Below the pieces are notes generated by a model that saw only the letters and a program-made list of their open reading frames with translations, was not told the DNA's origin and did no database searches. From an uncultured Saprospiraceae bacterium (lineage in GTDB: Bacteria > Bacteroidota > Bacteroidia > Chitinophagales > Saprospiraceae), in assembly GCA_937928045.1 (NCBI GenBank), contig CALFWO010000056.1, positions 1-64,000 on the forward strand: a stretch of DNA of 64,000 nucleotides. Reading direction: 5' to 3'. Both the position numbers and the translations under genes were made by a program. Positions 56,672-64,000 of this stretch are shown here, one piece after another (positions within the stretch are counted from its first letter, which is position 1; each line of letters starts with the position of its first letter).

Positions 56672-56695
56672 CTAAAATTCTTTTATAATTTAAGC

Positions 56696-57931
56696 TTAGA
56701 ATTCAGCCTTTACGATATCAAATCTGTAAAAACCAAGTCCAGCAGTATTTACACCTTTTTCTTTTACCTCTAATGCGAAGTAATCATTGTCAACATTAGC
56801 GAAGAAGAAATCTCCTATTTCTACAACATCACTTTCGTTATTGTTCAGAACTACAGCTTCATCGTATGCAGTTTTAACTTGCTCAATGAATTCAAGACTA
56901 GCCAAAGTCATTCCAGCATCAATCTGAGCTGCGCTGATTGCTTTGATTGTTCCACCATTGTCGCCACCGATTCTTTCCAACCAAGCAGTTCCAGCAGAGT
57001 TGTTTCCTAAATCGATCACATGTGCATTTGAAGCATTTACAGAAACTGTTTCGCCATCATAAAGGTTAATACCTCCAGTTGGATCATTTCCTGCTGCATT
57101 TTCCAATAAGACACCAGTGAAAATTGCGCCTATTGGAGTTCCTGTTACAATAGTAAAATCTGCAGAGTCTGTAGTTCCATTAATATTTTCAACGACTACT
57201 GTATAGTTTTGAATTCCGACTTCAGTAGTAGTTTTTACAGTTATTTCTTTGTCTGTGAAACCAGTTATGTCATCACCTTCTAAGTTAAATGGATTAGTAG
57301 TTGCAAACACTCCATTGCAGCTAATTCTATCTCCATCTATAAGTTCACCATCTTGTAAAACAGCTAGGGTTGCAAAGTCAACCTCATTTGTCACTCCATT
57401 AATTCTAAATCCTGCAGAGGAGCCCGGAAAAGCGTTATACATTCCATTACCACTTACTGTCAATTCTGGCATAGCATCTTCTACAGTAATTGTAATTGAA
57501 ATAGCATTTTCGGTATTGTCTCCATCTCCTGTTACGATGAAAGTATACAAAGCATCTCCAGGGGCATGAGCAGTAATAGCTGCATCCCAAGTAAAGGCAT
57601 CTTTGTCATCACCAAACAACAAAGTTGGGTTAGCAGCCGCCGGTGCGCCATTATAAGAAATTTCACTTAGGTCGATATCGACGCCATCTCTTTGAATCAA
57701 TAATGTATTCATTTGATTTTCTCCTTTGCTAGCGTCGATCTTAACCAAGATTGATTCGCCTGCAGCAATTGTTGCATCTGTTGAAATATATCCAGTTTCG
57801 GTAAGCAGGCTTACAGAAGGAGGAGTAGCAGTCGGAGTTGGTATTGGGTTTTCATCTACTCCACAAGAAGTCAAAAAAGTTGCTCCAATGAGTAGAATAA
57901 ATAATGTTTTGACGTTAAAAAAGCGTTGCAT
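56696..57931 (-). CDS. surface lipoprotein with Ig-like repeats
   Basis: 411 residues. A lipobox (ATFLTSC) has Cys at about 23, followed by a Pro/Thr linker (NPIPTPTATPPS). At least two tandem Ig-like/cadherin-like modules (about 40-150 and about 155-265) share the pattern ...YTFIVTGDGDN... and ...YTVVVENINGT.... A distinct C-terminal domain ends in GLGFYRFDIVKAEF. Rich in Asp/Thr/Gly, low in Lys. No enzyme motif. Probably cell-surface exposed. Confidence 0.8.
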   Translation of the reverse strand: MQRFFNVKTLFILLIGATFLTSCGVDENPIPTPTATPPSVSLLTETGYISTDATIAAGESILVKIDASKGENQMNTLLIQRDGVDIDLSEISYNGAPAAANPTLLFGDDKDAFTWDAAITAHAPGDALYTFIVTGDGDNTENAISITITVEDAMPELTVSGNGMYNAFPGSSAGFRINGVTNEVDFATLAVLQDGELIDGDRISCNGVFATTNPFNLEGDDITGFTDKEITVKTTTEVGIQNYTVVVENINGTTDSADFTIVTGTPIGAIFTGVLLENAAGNDPTGGINLYDGETVSVNASNAHVIDLGNNSAGTAWLERIGGDNGGTIKAISAAQIDAGMTLASLEFIEQVKTAYDEAVVLNNNESDVVEIGDFFFANVDNDYFALEVKEKGVNTAGLGFYRFDIVKAEF

Positions 57932-58454
57932 GTAAAATGTGTTAGGTTATAAATTATGTGAAAATCCTTTCGAAAACGTCGCCAAACACTTTTATGTTGG
58001 CTCTGACTCGAAATAAACTTCATTTACAAGAACGAATAGAGTTATTCCAGGTTGCAAATGAGTTAATTTATTATCCATCATCTGAGAGATTTAAAAACAC
58101 CCAGATAGATATCAAGGGCAAATTTGAGCATAATAATCTAATAATCAACGATTTTACATAGAGAATTAAGCCATAATGTGTTAAAGCGGTGAGATTGTTC
58201 TTTATTCTCTATTTTTGGAGCAATTAATTATGGGGGACCGAAAAGTTTGTAAGAGAGTACTGATAATTACCTGAGTTACAAATAATTTATCAGCCCTTCC
58301 GGCCACCCATAGTTAATTTTTAGAGCATTTGAGCTTTTGTGGTTCATCAAAAATAGTTGACAGAACCCGCATGAGTTATAGCTTTCAGAAGTTCTTAACC
58401 ATTTCAAATAAGGATTTAACATCATTTAACCAATTTTCTTGTTCAGGCTGAGAT
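57932..58454. other. intergenic region upstream of meaB
   Basis: 523 bases. A TATTTTTG box at 58210-58217 could start a ~230-base leader before meaB. A 67-codon GTG-start ORF (57958-58161) shows no family resemblance and is not called. No cobalamin-riboswitch core seen. Confidence 0.45.
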
Positions 58455-59513
58455 ATGCAACAAAACCATAAAGATCAATCGGCAAAAAATAAAGCTTCTG
58501 CGGCCTTTCTAAACAAGAAAAAGAAGGTGCTAGAAGTCGATCAATTGGTAGCTGGGGTAGCAGCAGGGGACAGATTGTCGCTGGCCAAAGCCATTACTTT
58601 AATAGAAAGTACAGCCAGAAACAAGCAACAAGTAGCCTACGAGCTGATTGAAAAGCTCCCTAATCCAACCAAAAATTCGATTCGAATTGGTATTTCTGGA
58701 CCTCCAGGAGTTGGAAAAAGCACTTTTATTGAGTCATTTGGATCATTTTTGACCAAAAAGGGACTGAAAATCGCTGTTTTGGCCATTGATCCATCTAGTC
58801 AAAAAACAAAGGGAAGTATTCTGGGTGATAAAACGAGAATGGATAAGTTGTCCAGTGATCCACTAGCCTTCATTCGACCTTCGCCAGCCGGTAAAAAATT
58901 AGGCGGTGTAGCAGCCAAAACTCAAGAAACGATTCATTTGATTGAAGCCGCTGGATTTGATCTTACAATTATTGAAACTGTGGGCGTCGGACAATCTGAG
59001 CTAGAAGTATATTCTATGGTCGATTGCTTCCTTTTGCTGCTTCAACCCGGCGGGGGAGATGAATTACAAGGCATCAAGAAAGGCGTTGTTGAAATGGCCG
59101 ATATCATTGCGGTGAATAAATCTGACGGAGAAACAAAGGACTTAGCACAACAGACTAGGCTTTCTTATAAAAATGCATTGCATCTTTTTCCAGCGAATCC
59201 TAATGGATGGACTACCAAAGTATTGAAGGTCTCAGCCTTAGAAGAACAAGGAATATCCGACGTTTGGGAAAGTATTCAAGAATTTACGACCCTATGTCAG
59301 GAGAATGGACATTTCGATCAAAGAAGGATGTCTCAGTCCAAAGAATGGTTTCAAAAGCACCTGAATCAAATGGTTTTGGAAAAAATTGAAGATGACCAAG
59401 CTTTGAAAACTGCCTATAAGGAACAATTAGCTGCAATTGAGGCAAGAGAAACCTCCCCAATTCAGGCTGCAAAGGAAGTATTTAAAAAGTATTCTGAAAC
59501 TCCTTCCAAATAA
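58455..59513 (+). CDS. meaB: methylmalonyl-CoA mutase GTPase chaperone
   Basis: 352 residues of the MeaB/ArgK G3E GTPase family, which loads and protects B12 in methylmalonyl-CoA mutase. Walker A about 82-90 (SGPPGVGKST), the family motif AIDPSSQKTKGSILGDKTRM, and a guanine-specificity NKSDG. The N-terminus has a Lys-rich tail. Its partner mutase large subunit is not in the window, although a small-subunit gene lies 1.9 kb upstream. Confidence 0.95.
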   Translation: MQQNHKDQSAKNKASAAFLNKKKKVLEVDQLVAGVAAGDRLSLAKAITLIESTARNKQQVAYELIEKLPNPTKNSIRIGISGPPGVGKSTFIESFGSFLTKKGLKIAVLAIDPSSQKTKGSILGDKTRMDKLSSDPLAFIRPSPAGKKLGGVAAKTQETIHLIEAAGFDLTIIETVGVGQSELEVYSMVDCFLLLLQPGGGDELQGIKKGVVEMADIIAVNKSDGETKDLAQQTRLSYKNALHLFPANPNGWTTKVLKVSALEEQGISDVWESIQEFTTLCQENGHFDQRRMSQSKEWFQKHLNQMVLEKIEDDQALKTAYKEQLAAIEARETSPIQAAKEVFKKYSETPSK

Positions 59514-59515
59514 CC

Positions 59516-59546
59516 TTGCCCTGCAAGGCTGACCTTTGTATTTTTG
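59516..59546 (+). promoter_or_regulatory. promoter of prfC
   Basis: TTG (59516-59518), exactly 20 bases, then TATTTTTG (59539-59546). It fixes the prfC start at the ATG 59566, not the earlier 59536. Confidence 0.65.
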
Positions 59547-59565
59547 CCCGACTTTTGGCCAAATT

Positions 59566-61146
59566 ATGAGTGTACAAGACGAGATTAACAAGCGAAGAAC
59601 ATTTGGAATTGTTTCGCATCCAGATGCCGGTAAAACAACCTTGACCGAAAAGCTACTGCTATTTGGTGGGGCAATTCAAGTTGCGGGTGCAGTGAAATCC
59701 AATAAGATCAAAAGATCTGCGACTTCGGATTTTATGGAAATAGAAAAGCAAAGAGGGATCTCTGTAGCGACTTCCGTAATGGCTTTCAATTACCGCGATA
59801 AAAAGATAAATATTCTTGATACTCCCGGTCACAAGGATTTTGCGGAAGATACCTTTAGAACGCTTACCGCTGTAGATTCAGTTATAGTTGTTATTGACGT
59901 TGCAAAGGGTGTAGAGACACAGACTGAGAAATTGGTCAAAGTTTGTCGAATGCGAAATACGCCGATTATTGTATTCATCAATAAATTGGATAGAGAAGGA
60001 TTGGATGGATTTGACTTGTTGGATGATTTAGAATTAAAGCTGGGATTAAAAGTCTGTCCTTTGAGTTGGCCTGTAGGAATGGGGCAACGCTTCCAAGGTG
60101 TATATAATATGTATGAGGAGAACTTAAATCTTTTCAGACCGCATTCCAAGCAAGCGACCAGCGATGAATTTTTCAAGATTACTGATTTAGCAGCTAAGGA
60201 ATTGGATGAGCGCGTAGGAGAAAAGGCTGCCGATGAACTGAGAGAGGAAGTTAATATGGTCAGGGAAGTTTATCCTAAATTTAACCATGATGATTATTTG
60301 AATGGTAAAGTTTCACCAGTATTCTTCGGTTCTGCGATTAACAACTTTGGTGTTAAGGAACTACTAGATTGTTTTGTGGAAATAGCTCCAGGTCCTCAAC
60401 CACGTGTTACTGAAGAGCGACAGATTGATCCTTTGGAAGATAAATTTTCCGGCTTTGTATTTAAGATTCACGCGAATATTGATCCCAAGCATCGAGATAG
60501 AATTGCTTTTTTAAGAATTTGTTCGGGAGTTTTTCGCCGCAATACGAACTATTTACATGTTCGACAAGATCGTAAAATGAAATTCGCAAATCCAACGTCT
60601 TTCATGGCAGAAAAAAAGTCCATCGTAGAAGAAGCTTATCCAGGTGATATTGTTGGTTTGTACGATTCTGGAAATTTTAAAATCGGTGATTCTGTGACGG
60701 AAGGAGAAAAATTAAACTTCAAAGGTATACCTAGCTTTTCTCCCGAACAATTCCGATATGTAAACAATGCGGATCCTTTAAAAGCTAAACAATTGGCCAA
60801 AGGACTTACCCAACTTATGGACGAAGGAGTGGCTCAACTATTCATCAAAGAATTGAATGGCCGAAAGATTATTGGGACCGTTGGAGCACTTCAATTTGAA
60901 GTTATTCAATATCGACTGAAGCATGAATATGGTGCGACTTGTGATTATGAAGGCTTACCGCTACATAAGGCTTGTTGGATTGATGGCCCAGCAGATGAAA
61001 TTAAAAAATTCTGTGATCGCCGTAAGAAAGATATCGCCAAGGACAAAGACGGAAAATTGGTATTTCTTGCAGAATCAGCTTGGGCATTGAATATGGCCAG
61101 AGAAAATCATCCGAAAGTTATTTTGCATTATACTTCTGAATTTTAA
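59566..61146 (+). CDS. prfC: peptide chain release factor 3
   Basis: 526 residues. Translational GTPase that recycles RF1/RF2 from the ribosome. G1 HPDAGKTT (18-25), switch [12 protein letters not shown]3 DTPGHKDF and G4 NKLDREG are intact. RF3-type domains II and III follow ([17 protein letters not shown]). It has the normal length. Upstream ATG in the same frame at 59536 lies inside the promoter. Confidence 0.95.
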   Translation: MSVQDEINKRRTFGIVSHPDAGKTTLTEKLLLFGGAIQVAGAVKSNKIKRSATSDFMEIEKQRGISVATSVMAFNYRDKKINILDTPGHKDFAEDTFRTLTAVDSVIVVIDVAKGVETQTEKLVKVCRMRNTPIIVFINKLDREGLDGFDLLDDLELKLGLKVCPLSWPVGMGQRFQGVYNMYEENLNLFRPHSKQATSDEFFKITDLAAKELDERVGEKAADELREEVNMVREVYPKFNHDDYLNGKVSPVFFGSAINNFGVKELLDCFVEIAPGPQPRVTEERQIDPLEDKFSGFVFKIHANIDPKHRDRIAFLRICSGVFRRNTNYLHVRQDRKMKFANPTSFMAEKKSIVEEAYPGDIVGLYDSGNFKIGDSVTEGEKLNFKGIPSFSPEQFRYVNNADPLKAKQLAKGLTQLMDEGVAQLFIKELNGRKIIGTVGALQFEVIQYRLKHEYGATCDYEGLPLHKACWIDGPADEIKKFCDRRKKDIAKDKDGKLVFLAESAWALNMARENHPKVILHYTSEF

Positions 61147-61199
61147 AATCAAAATCTCTAAGAACCCGTAATACTAACATTGATATAAAACAGCAATAA

Positions 61200-62753
61200 A
61201 TGTCTCAACAAGATCAAAAATTCAAAAATTTAGTAGCTCATTGTAAAGAGTATGGTTTTATTTATCAATCATCCGAAGTGTATGATGGGCTTGCAGCAGT
61301 TTATGATTACGGTCCCAATGGCGTGTTATTGAAGAACAATATCAAATCTTATTGGTGGAAATCGATGGTGCAGATGCAAGAAAATATTGTGGGAATTGAT
61401 TCTGCAATTTTTATGCACCCAAAAACATGGAAAGCTTCCGGTCACGTAGATGCTTTCAATGATCCATTGATCGATAATAAAGATTCGAAAAAAAGATATC
61501 GGGCCGATCAATTGGTGGAAGGGTACTGTGAAAAGATTCAAAAGAAAATAGACAAAGAAGTTACCAAAGCCCAAAAGCGATTTGGTGATGACTTTGATAA
61601 AGATCAATACTTAAGTACGAACCCAAGAGTTGTTAAGTACCAAGAAGATATTGATGGGATCATGAAGCGAATGGCAGATGCCATGACCGCTGATAACATG
61701 GTTGCGCTTAAGGAGTTGATTGAAGAACTTGGAATTGCGGATCCAGAAAATGGTTCAAAGAATTGGACTGATGTCAGGCAATTTAATCTAATGTTCAATA
61801 CACAACTTGGAAATATTTCTGGGGAAGAAGGAAAATTATATCTAAGACCTGAAACTGCTCAAGGAATATTTGTGAATTTCCTAAATGTTCAAAAAACGAC
61901 TAGACAGAAATTGCCATTTGGAATTGCGCAAATAGGAAAAGCATTTAGAAACGAAATCGTTGCTCGACAATTCATTTTTAGAATGCGAGAGTTTGAACAA
62001 ATGGAAATGCAGTTTTTTATCAAGCCAGGTACTCAAAAAGATTGGTACGACTACTGGAAAAAAACCAGACTGGAATGGCACAAAGGTTTGCATGACGCAG
62101 AAAAACTGCGTTATCATGACCATGACAATCTGGCCCACTATGCTGATGCAGCTGTAGATATTGAATTCCAGTTTCCATTTGGCTTTAGAGAATTAGAAGG
62201 AATTCATTCCAGAACTGATTTCGATCTTAGTGCTCATCAAGAAGTTTCAGGGCGAAAGATTCAATACTTTGATCCAAAATCTAATGAGTCTTATGTGCCT
62301 TATGTGGTGGAGACTTCTATTGGTTTGGATCGTATGTTTTTGGCGACGATGGCTACTGCTTTACAAACTGAGATGGTGCCTGGGCAGGATGATCCAAATA
62401 ACACTAGAGAAGTACTCAAGTTGCATCCGGCATTGGCTCCAATCAAGTGTGCAATTTTACCGTTGAAGAAAAATGATGAGCGTATTGTAGCCTTGGCGAA
62501 ATCTGTTTTTAACAAGCTGAGAGGTTCTATACAATGTATGTACGATGATACTGGATCTATAGGGAAATTATACAGAAGACAAGATGCTATCGGTACGCCA
62601 TACTGCTTGACTATAGATTTTGATTCATTGGAGGACAACTGTGTTACTGTTAGGGATCGAGACAGCTTGGTTCAAGAACGGGTTAGCATTGATGAACTAA
62701 AAGCTAAAATTTTACCTAGCGTAGATATGGGAAATTTATTGGAAGGAAAATAA
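61200..62753 (+). CDS. glyS: glycyl-tRNA synthetase, homodimeric class II type
   Basis: 517 residues of the eukaryote/archaea-like alpha2 form. Motif 2 AFRNEIVARQFIFRMREFEQ, RPETAQGIFVNFLN, motif 3 ETSIGLDRMF, and a C-terminal anticodon-binding domain (ALAPIKCAILPLKKNDE, YDDTGSIGKLYRRQDAIGTP). It charges tRNA-Gly. Downstream of prfC by 53 bases. Own terminator at 62828-62866. Confidence 0.95.
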   Translation: MSQQDQKFKNLVAHCKEYGFIYQSSEVYDGLAAVYDYGPNGVLLKNNIKSYWWKSMVQMQENIVGIDSAIFMHPKTWKASGHVDAFNDPLIDNKDSKKRYRADQLVEGYCEKIQKKIDKEVTKAQKRFGDDFDKDQYLSTNPRVVKYQEDIDGIMKRMADAMTADNMVALKELIEELGIADPENGSKNWTDVRQFNLMFNTQLGNISGEEGKLYLRPETAQGIFVNFLNVQKTTRQKLPFGIAQIGKAFRNEIVARQFIFRMREFEQMEMQFFIKPGTQKDWYDYWKKTRLEWHKGLHDAEKLRYHDHDNLAHYADAAVDIEFQFPFGFRELEGIHSRTDFDLSAHQEVSGRKIQYFDPKSNESYVPYVVETSIGLDRMFLATMATALQTEMVPGQDDPNNTREVLKLHPALAPIKCAILPLKKNDERIVALAKSVFNKLRGSIQCMYDDTGSIGKLYRRQDAIGTPYCLTIDFDSLEDNCVTVRDRDSLVQERVSIDELKAKILPSVDMGNLLEGK

Positions 62754-62827
62754 TTTGATTGATTCGCTAGCAACGACAATTTTTTCAGTTGGATTATTAC
62801 TGCTAATAAATTTAAAGAAATAATCTT

Positions 62828-62866
62828 TGGGAGATGCGATATCAAAATCGAGTCTCCCATTTTTTA
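62828..62866 (+). terminator. terminator of glyS
   Basis: Stem TGGGAGA (62828-62834) with TCTCCCA (62853-62859), followed by seven T. Confidence 0.85.
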
Positions 62867-62914
62867 TATTTGATTGGCTACTCAGATTTTATTGAACCTA
62901 TTTAGCCCTAATAG

Positions 62915-62951
62915 AAAAAGGGAGTTCGATTCTCAATCAAACTCCCTTTTT
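62915..62951. terminator. bidirectional terminator
   Basis: A 12-bp stem (62915-62926 with 62940-62951) with A and T runs, between glyS and the convergent gene. Confidence 0.88.
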
Positions 62952-62971
62952 GGTATTTATTTAAACACAGT

Positions 62972-63706
62972 TTACTGAGCAGGCTTTCTACTAGATTCAA
63001 TTTTATTTAAGAGCAATGCTCCTTTCATCAAAAAGTCATCTCTGTGATCTAAGTATTCATTGTGTACCATCAAAAGTCTGGCAGCATCCCAAGCAGCAGT
63101 TTTTGGCGTTATTTGCCTTGAAGCAATTGGGTGTAATCTATATTCCAGATTGTTTGATTTCAAGAAACCATAATCAGCTTTAAAATCTACAACTTTGGCA
63201 AGCTTGTTCAATGAGAAAAGATAATTGGTTTGCTTTGTAATACTTTTCTGCAAGTCGATAATGTCATATCGATCGAAACGCACTCGAGCTTTTTGACAAA
63301 GAAATACATCTCTGTTTCCGTCAAAAGTGATAATATTTCTAAATCGGTACTTTCTAAAAGCTCTTTCTAAGAACATTCTCATTGGAGCACGAGTAGGACG
63401 TAAAGCGTCGAAAGATACATCTAGGTCTTCTTCTCCTAGTTTGTATTCTTCGTCAAAGTCTTTTTTTCTGCCGGTTCTTAGGTTGACCACCTCTTTGATT
63501 TTTCCGATTGTATTTCCAAGTTCATTCACCTTAGAATATACATTGACTACGTCCACATCCACTTCATTCTTCCAGCTTTCAAGAAAAATTCTCTGGGTTT
63601 TTGCTTCATAGAGAAGAAAGGCTACTTCAGATATCGCATAAAAGTTCGGATAACCTCCATATATATTACCGTACTTCAATTCAAGAAAGGCAGTATTTTG
63701 ATCCAC
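62972..63706 (-). CDS. conserved protein, possibly RNase H-like fold
   Basis: 244 residues from a GTG start; an in-frame stop upstream forbids much extension. No signal peptide. The order of acidic residues in NIITFDGNRDVFL, YDIIDLQKSI and HPIASRQITPKTAAWDAARL (His then Asp in the DEDD style) suggests a ribonuclease-H-like nuclease fold, but the first acidic motif is not clear. It may therefore be inactive or a different fold. Basic middle region (RAFRKYRFRN). Family not recognised. Confidence 0.6.
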   Translation of the reverse strand: MDQNTAFLELKYGNIYGGYPNFYAISEVAFLLYEAKTQRIFLESWKNEVDVDVVNVYSKVNELGNTIGKIKEVVNLRTGRKKDFDEEYKLGEEDLDVSFDALRPTRAPMRMFLERAFRKYRFRNIITFDGNRDVFLCQKARVRFDRYDIIDLQKSITKQTNYLFSLNKLAKVVDFKADYGFLKSNNLEYRLHPIASRQITPKTAAWDAARLLMVHNEYLDHRDDFLMKGALLLNKIESSRKPAQ

Positions 63707-63798
63707 AGTTGGTATTAATTTTTAATAATAAAACAATTTGAGAAAACTCCTCAAAAAGTGATCCTATTTTGGCGCGTAATAAACACTAAAGGTACTAA

Positions 63799-64000
63799 TT
63801 AGAAGGTTAAAAATTGTCCAGATTCATATATTTTCTCGCCATCGGCGAATATAGAGCCTCCATTTCGCATGTTTGCAATCATATCCCAATGAATAGCTGA
63901 TTCATTTTTACCGCCACATTGTAGATAAGATTGCCCAATTGCCATGTGGACAGTTCCTCCTATTTTTTCGTCAAATAGAATATTTTTGGTTATTTCTTGG
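63799..64000 (-). CDS. M29 family aminopeptidase, C-terminal fragment
   Basis: The gene runs off the window edge; only 66 codons are visible, ending with stop at 63799-63801. Frame reads ...[20 protein letters not shown], then [20 protein letters not shown] and [13 protein letters not shown]. This is the conserved C-terminus of AmpS/aminopeptidase T metallopeptidases; the His and Asp in HWDM bind metal. 92 bases separate it from the 63706 gene. Confidence 0.85.
   Translation of the reverse strand, partial: QEITKNILFDEKIGGTVHMAIGQSYLQCGGKNESAIHWDMIANMRNGGSIFADGEKIYESGQFLTF

Noticed and set aside
57958-58161. 67-codon ORF with GTG start
   Set aside because: No recognisable motif, no promoter or ribosome site that fits, and it overlaps the 5' side of the divergent lipoprotein gene.
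58200-58454. Cobalamin riboswitch before meaB
   Set aside because: No B12-box core could be seen by eye, so only a leader with a promoter box is noted.
1-64000. CRISPR array, prophage, transposon or toxin-antitoxin pair
   Set aside because: No regularly spaced repeats, integrase, transposase, capsid or toxin motif was found on either strand.

Overview
The window looks like chromosomal DNA of a Bacteroidota bacterium, most likely an aerobic, secretion-rich lineage such as Saprospiria. The evidence is an AT-rich base composition, many promoters of the Bacteroidota form (TTTG or TTG, then TAnnTTTG), three secreted proteins with C-terminal type IX secretion (T9SS) sorting tails, and families typical of the phylum (DUF5606, DUF5916, fused E1 dehydrogenases). 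The genus assignment is inference. There is no phage, IS element, CRISPR array, rRNA or plasmid gene. One tRNA gene (Val, anticodon TAC) is present.

Layout. 0-6 kb: an M28 peptidase with a broken 5' end, an ALDH8-like aldehyde dehydrogenase, and a large AsmA-like envelope protein. 5.7-6.9 kb: tRNA-Val with a duplicated 3' end plus terminator, then a gene-free stretch that probably encodes a structured RNA. 6.9-16 kb: aspS, a response regulator, and a leftward run DUF5916 - S9D peptidase - histidine kinase. 16-25 kb: the oxoglutarate dehydrogenase E2 gene, two coiled-coil/OmpA envelope genes, a methyltransferase, DUF763, a lipoprotein, a secreted endonuclease and an MFS transporter. 25-33 kb: a possible small RNA, a secreted T9SS protein, a fused E1 alpha/beta gene, DUF5606 and small envelope proteins.

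33-50 kb is dominated by aerobic phenylacetate catabolism: paaA-paaB-paaC-paaD-paaG-paaH-paaI form one tight operon, behind a promoter with a perfect inverted repeat of TetR-operator type. paaY lies about 5 kb downstream, and paaZ with an enoyl-CoA hydratase, a membrane protein and a second fused E1 lies a further 3 kb on. paaE, paaJ, paaK and the regulator gene are not in the window. Between these blocks sit a Bax inhibitor-1 family protein, a truncated hemoglobin, a 1086-residue cysteine-rich T9SS protein and a TPR histidine kinase. Beside the kinase is an unlisted 41-codon gene for a peptide with a double-glycine leader, flanked by its own terminator; it is the best candidate here for something undescribed.

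52-64 kb: a short-chain dehydrogenase, the iscS-iscU-iscA iron-sulfur operon, a methylmalonyl-CoA mutase small subunit and meaB, an Ig-like lipoprotein, prfC, glyS, an RNase H-like unknown, and the C-terminal end of an M29 aminopeptidase cut by the window edge.

The central theme is carbon catabolism to CoA esters and TCA intermediates (paa genes, E1/E2 dehydrogenase parts, methylmalonyl-CoA mutase), alongside envelope and secretion genes. All family calls come from reading motifs by eye; no database search was run.
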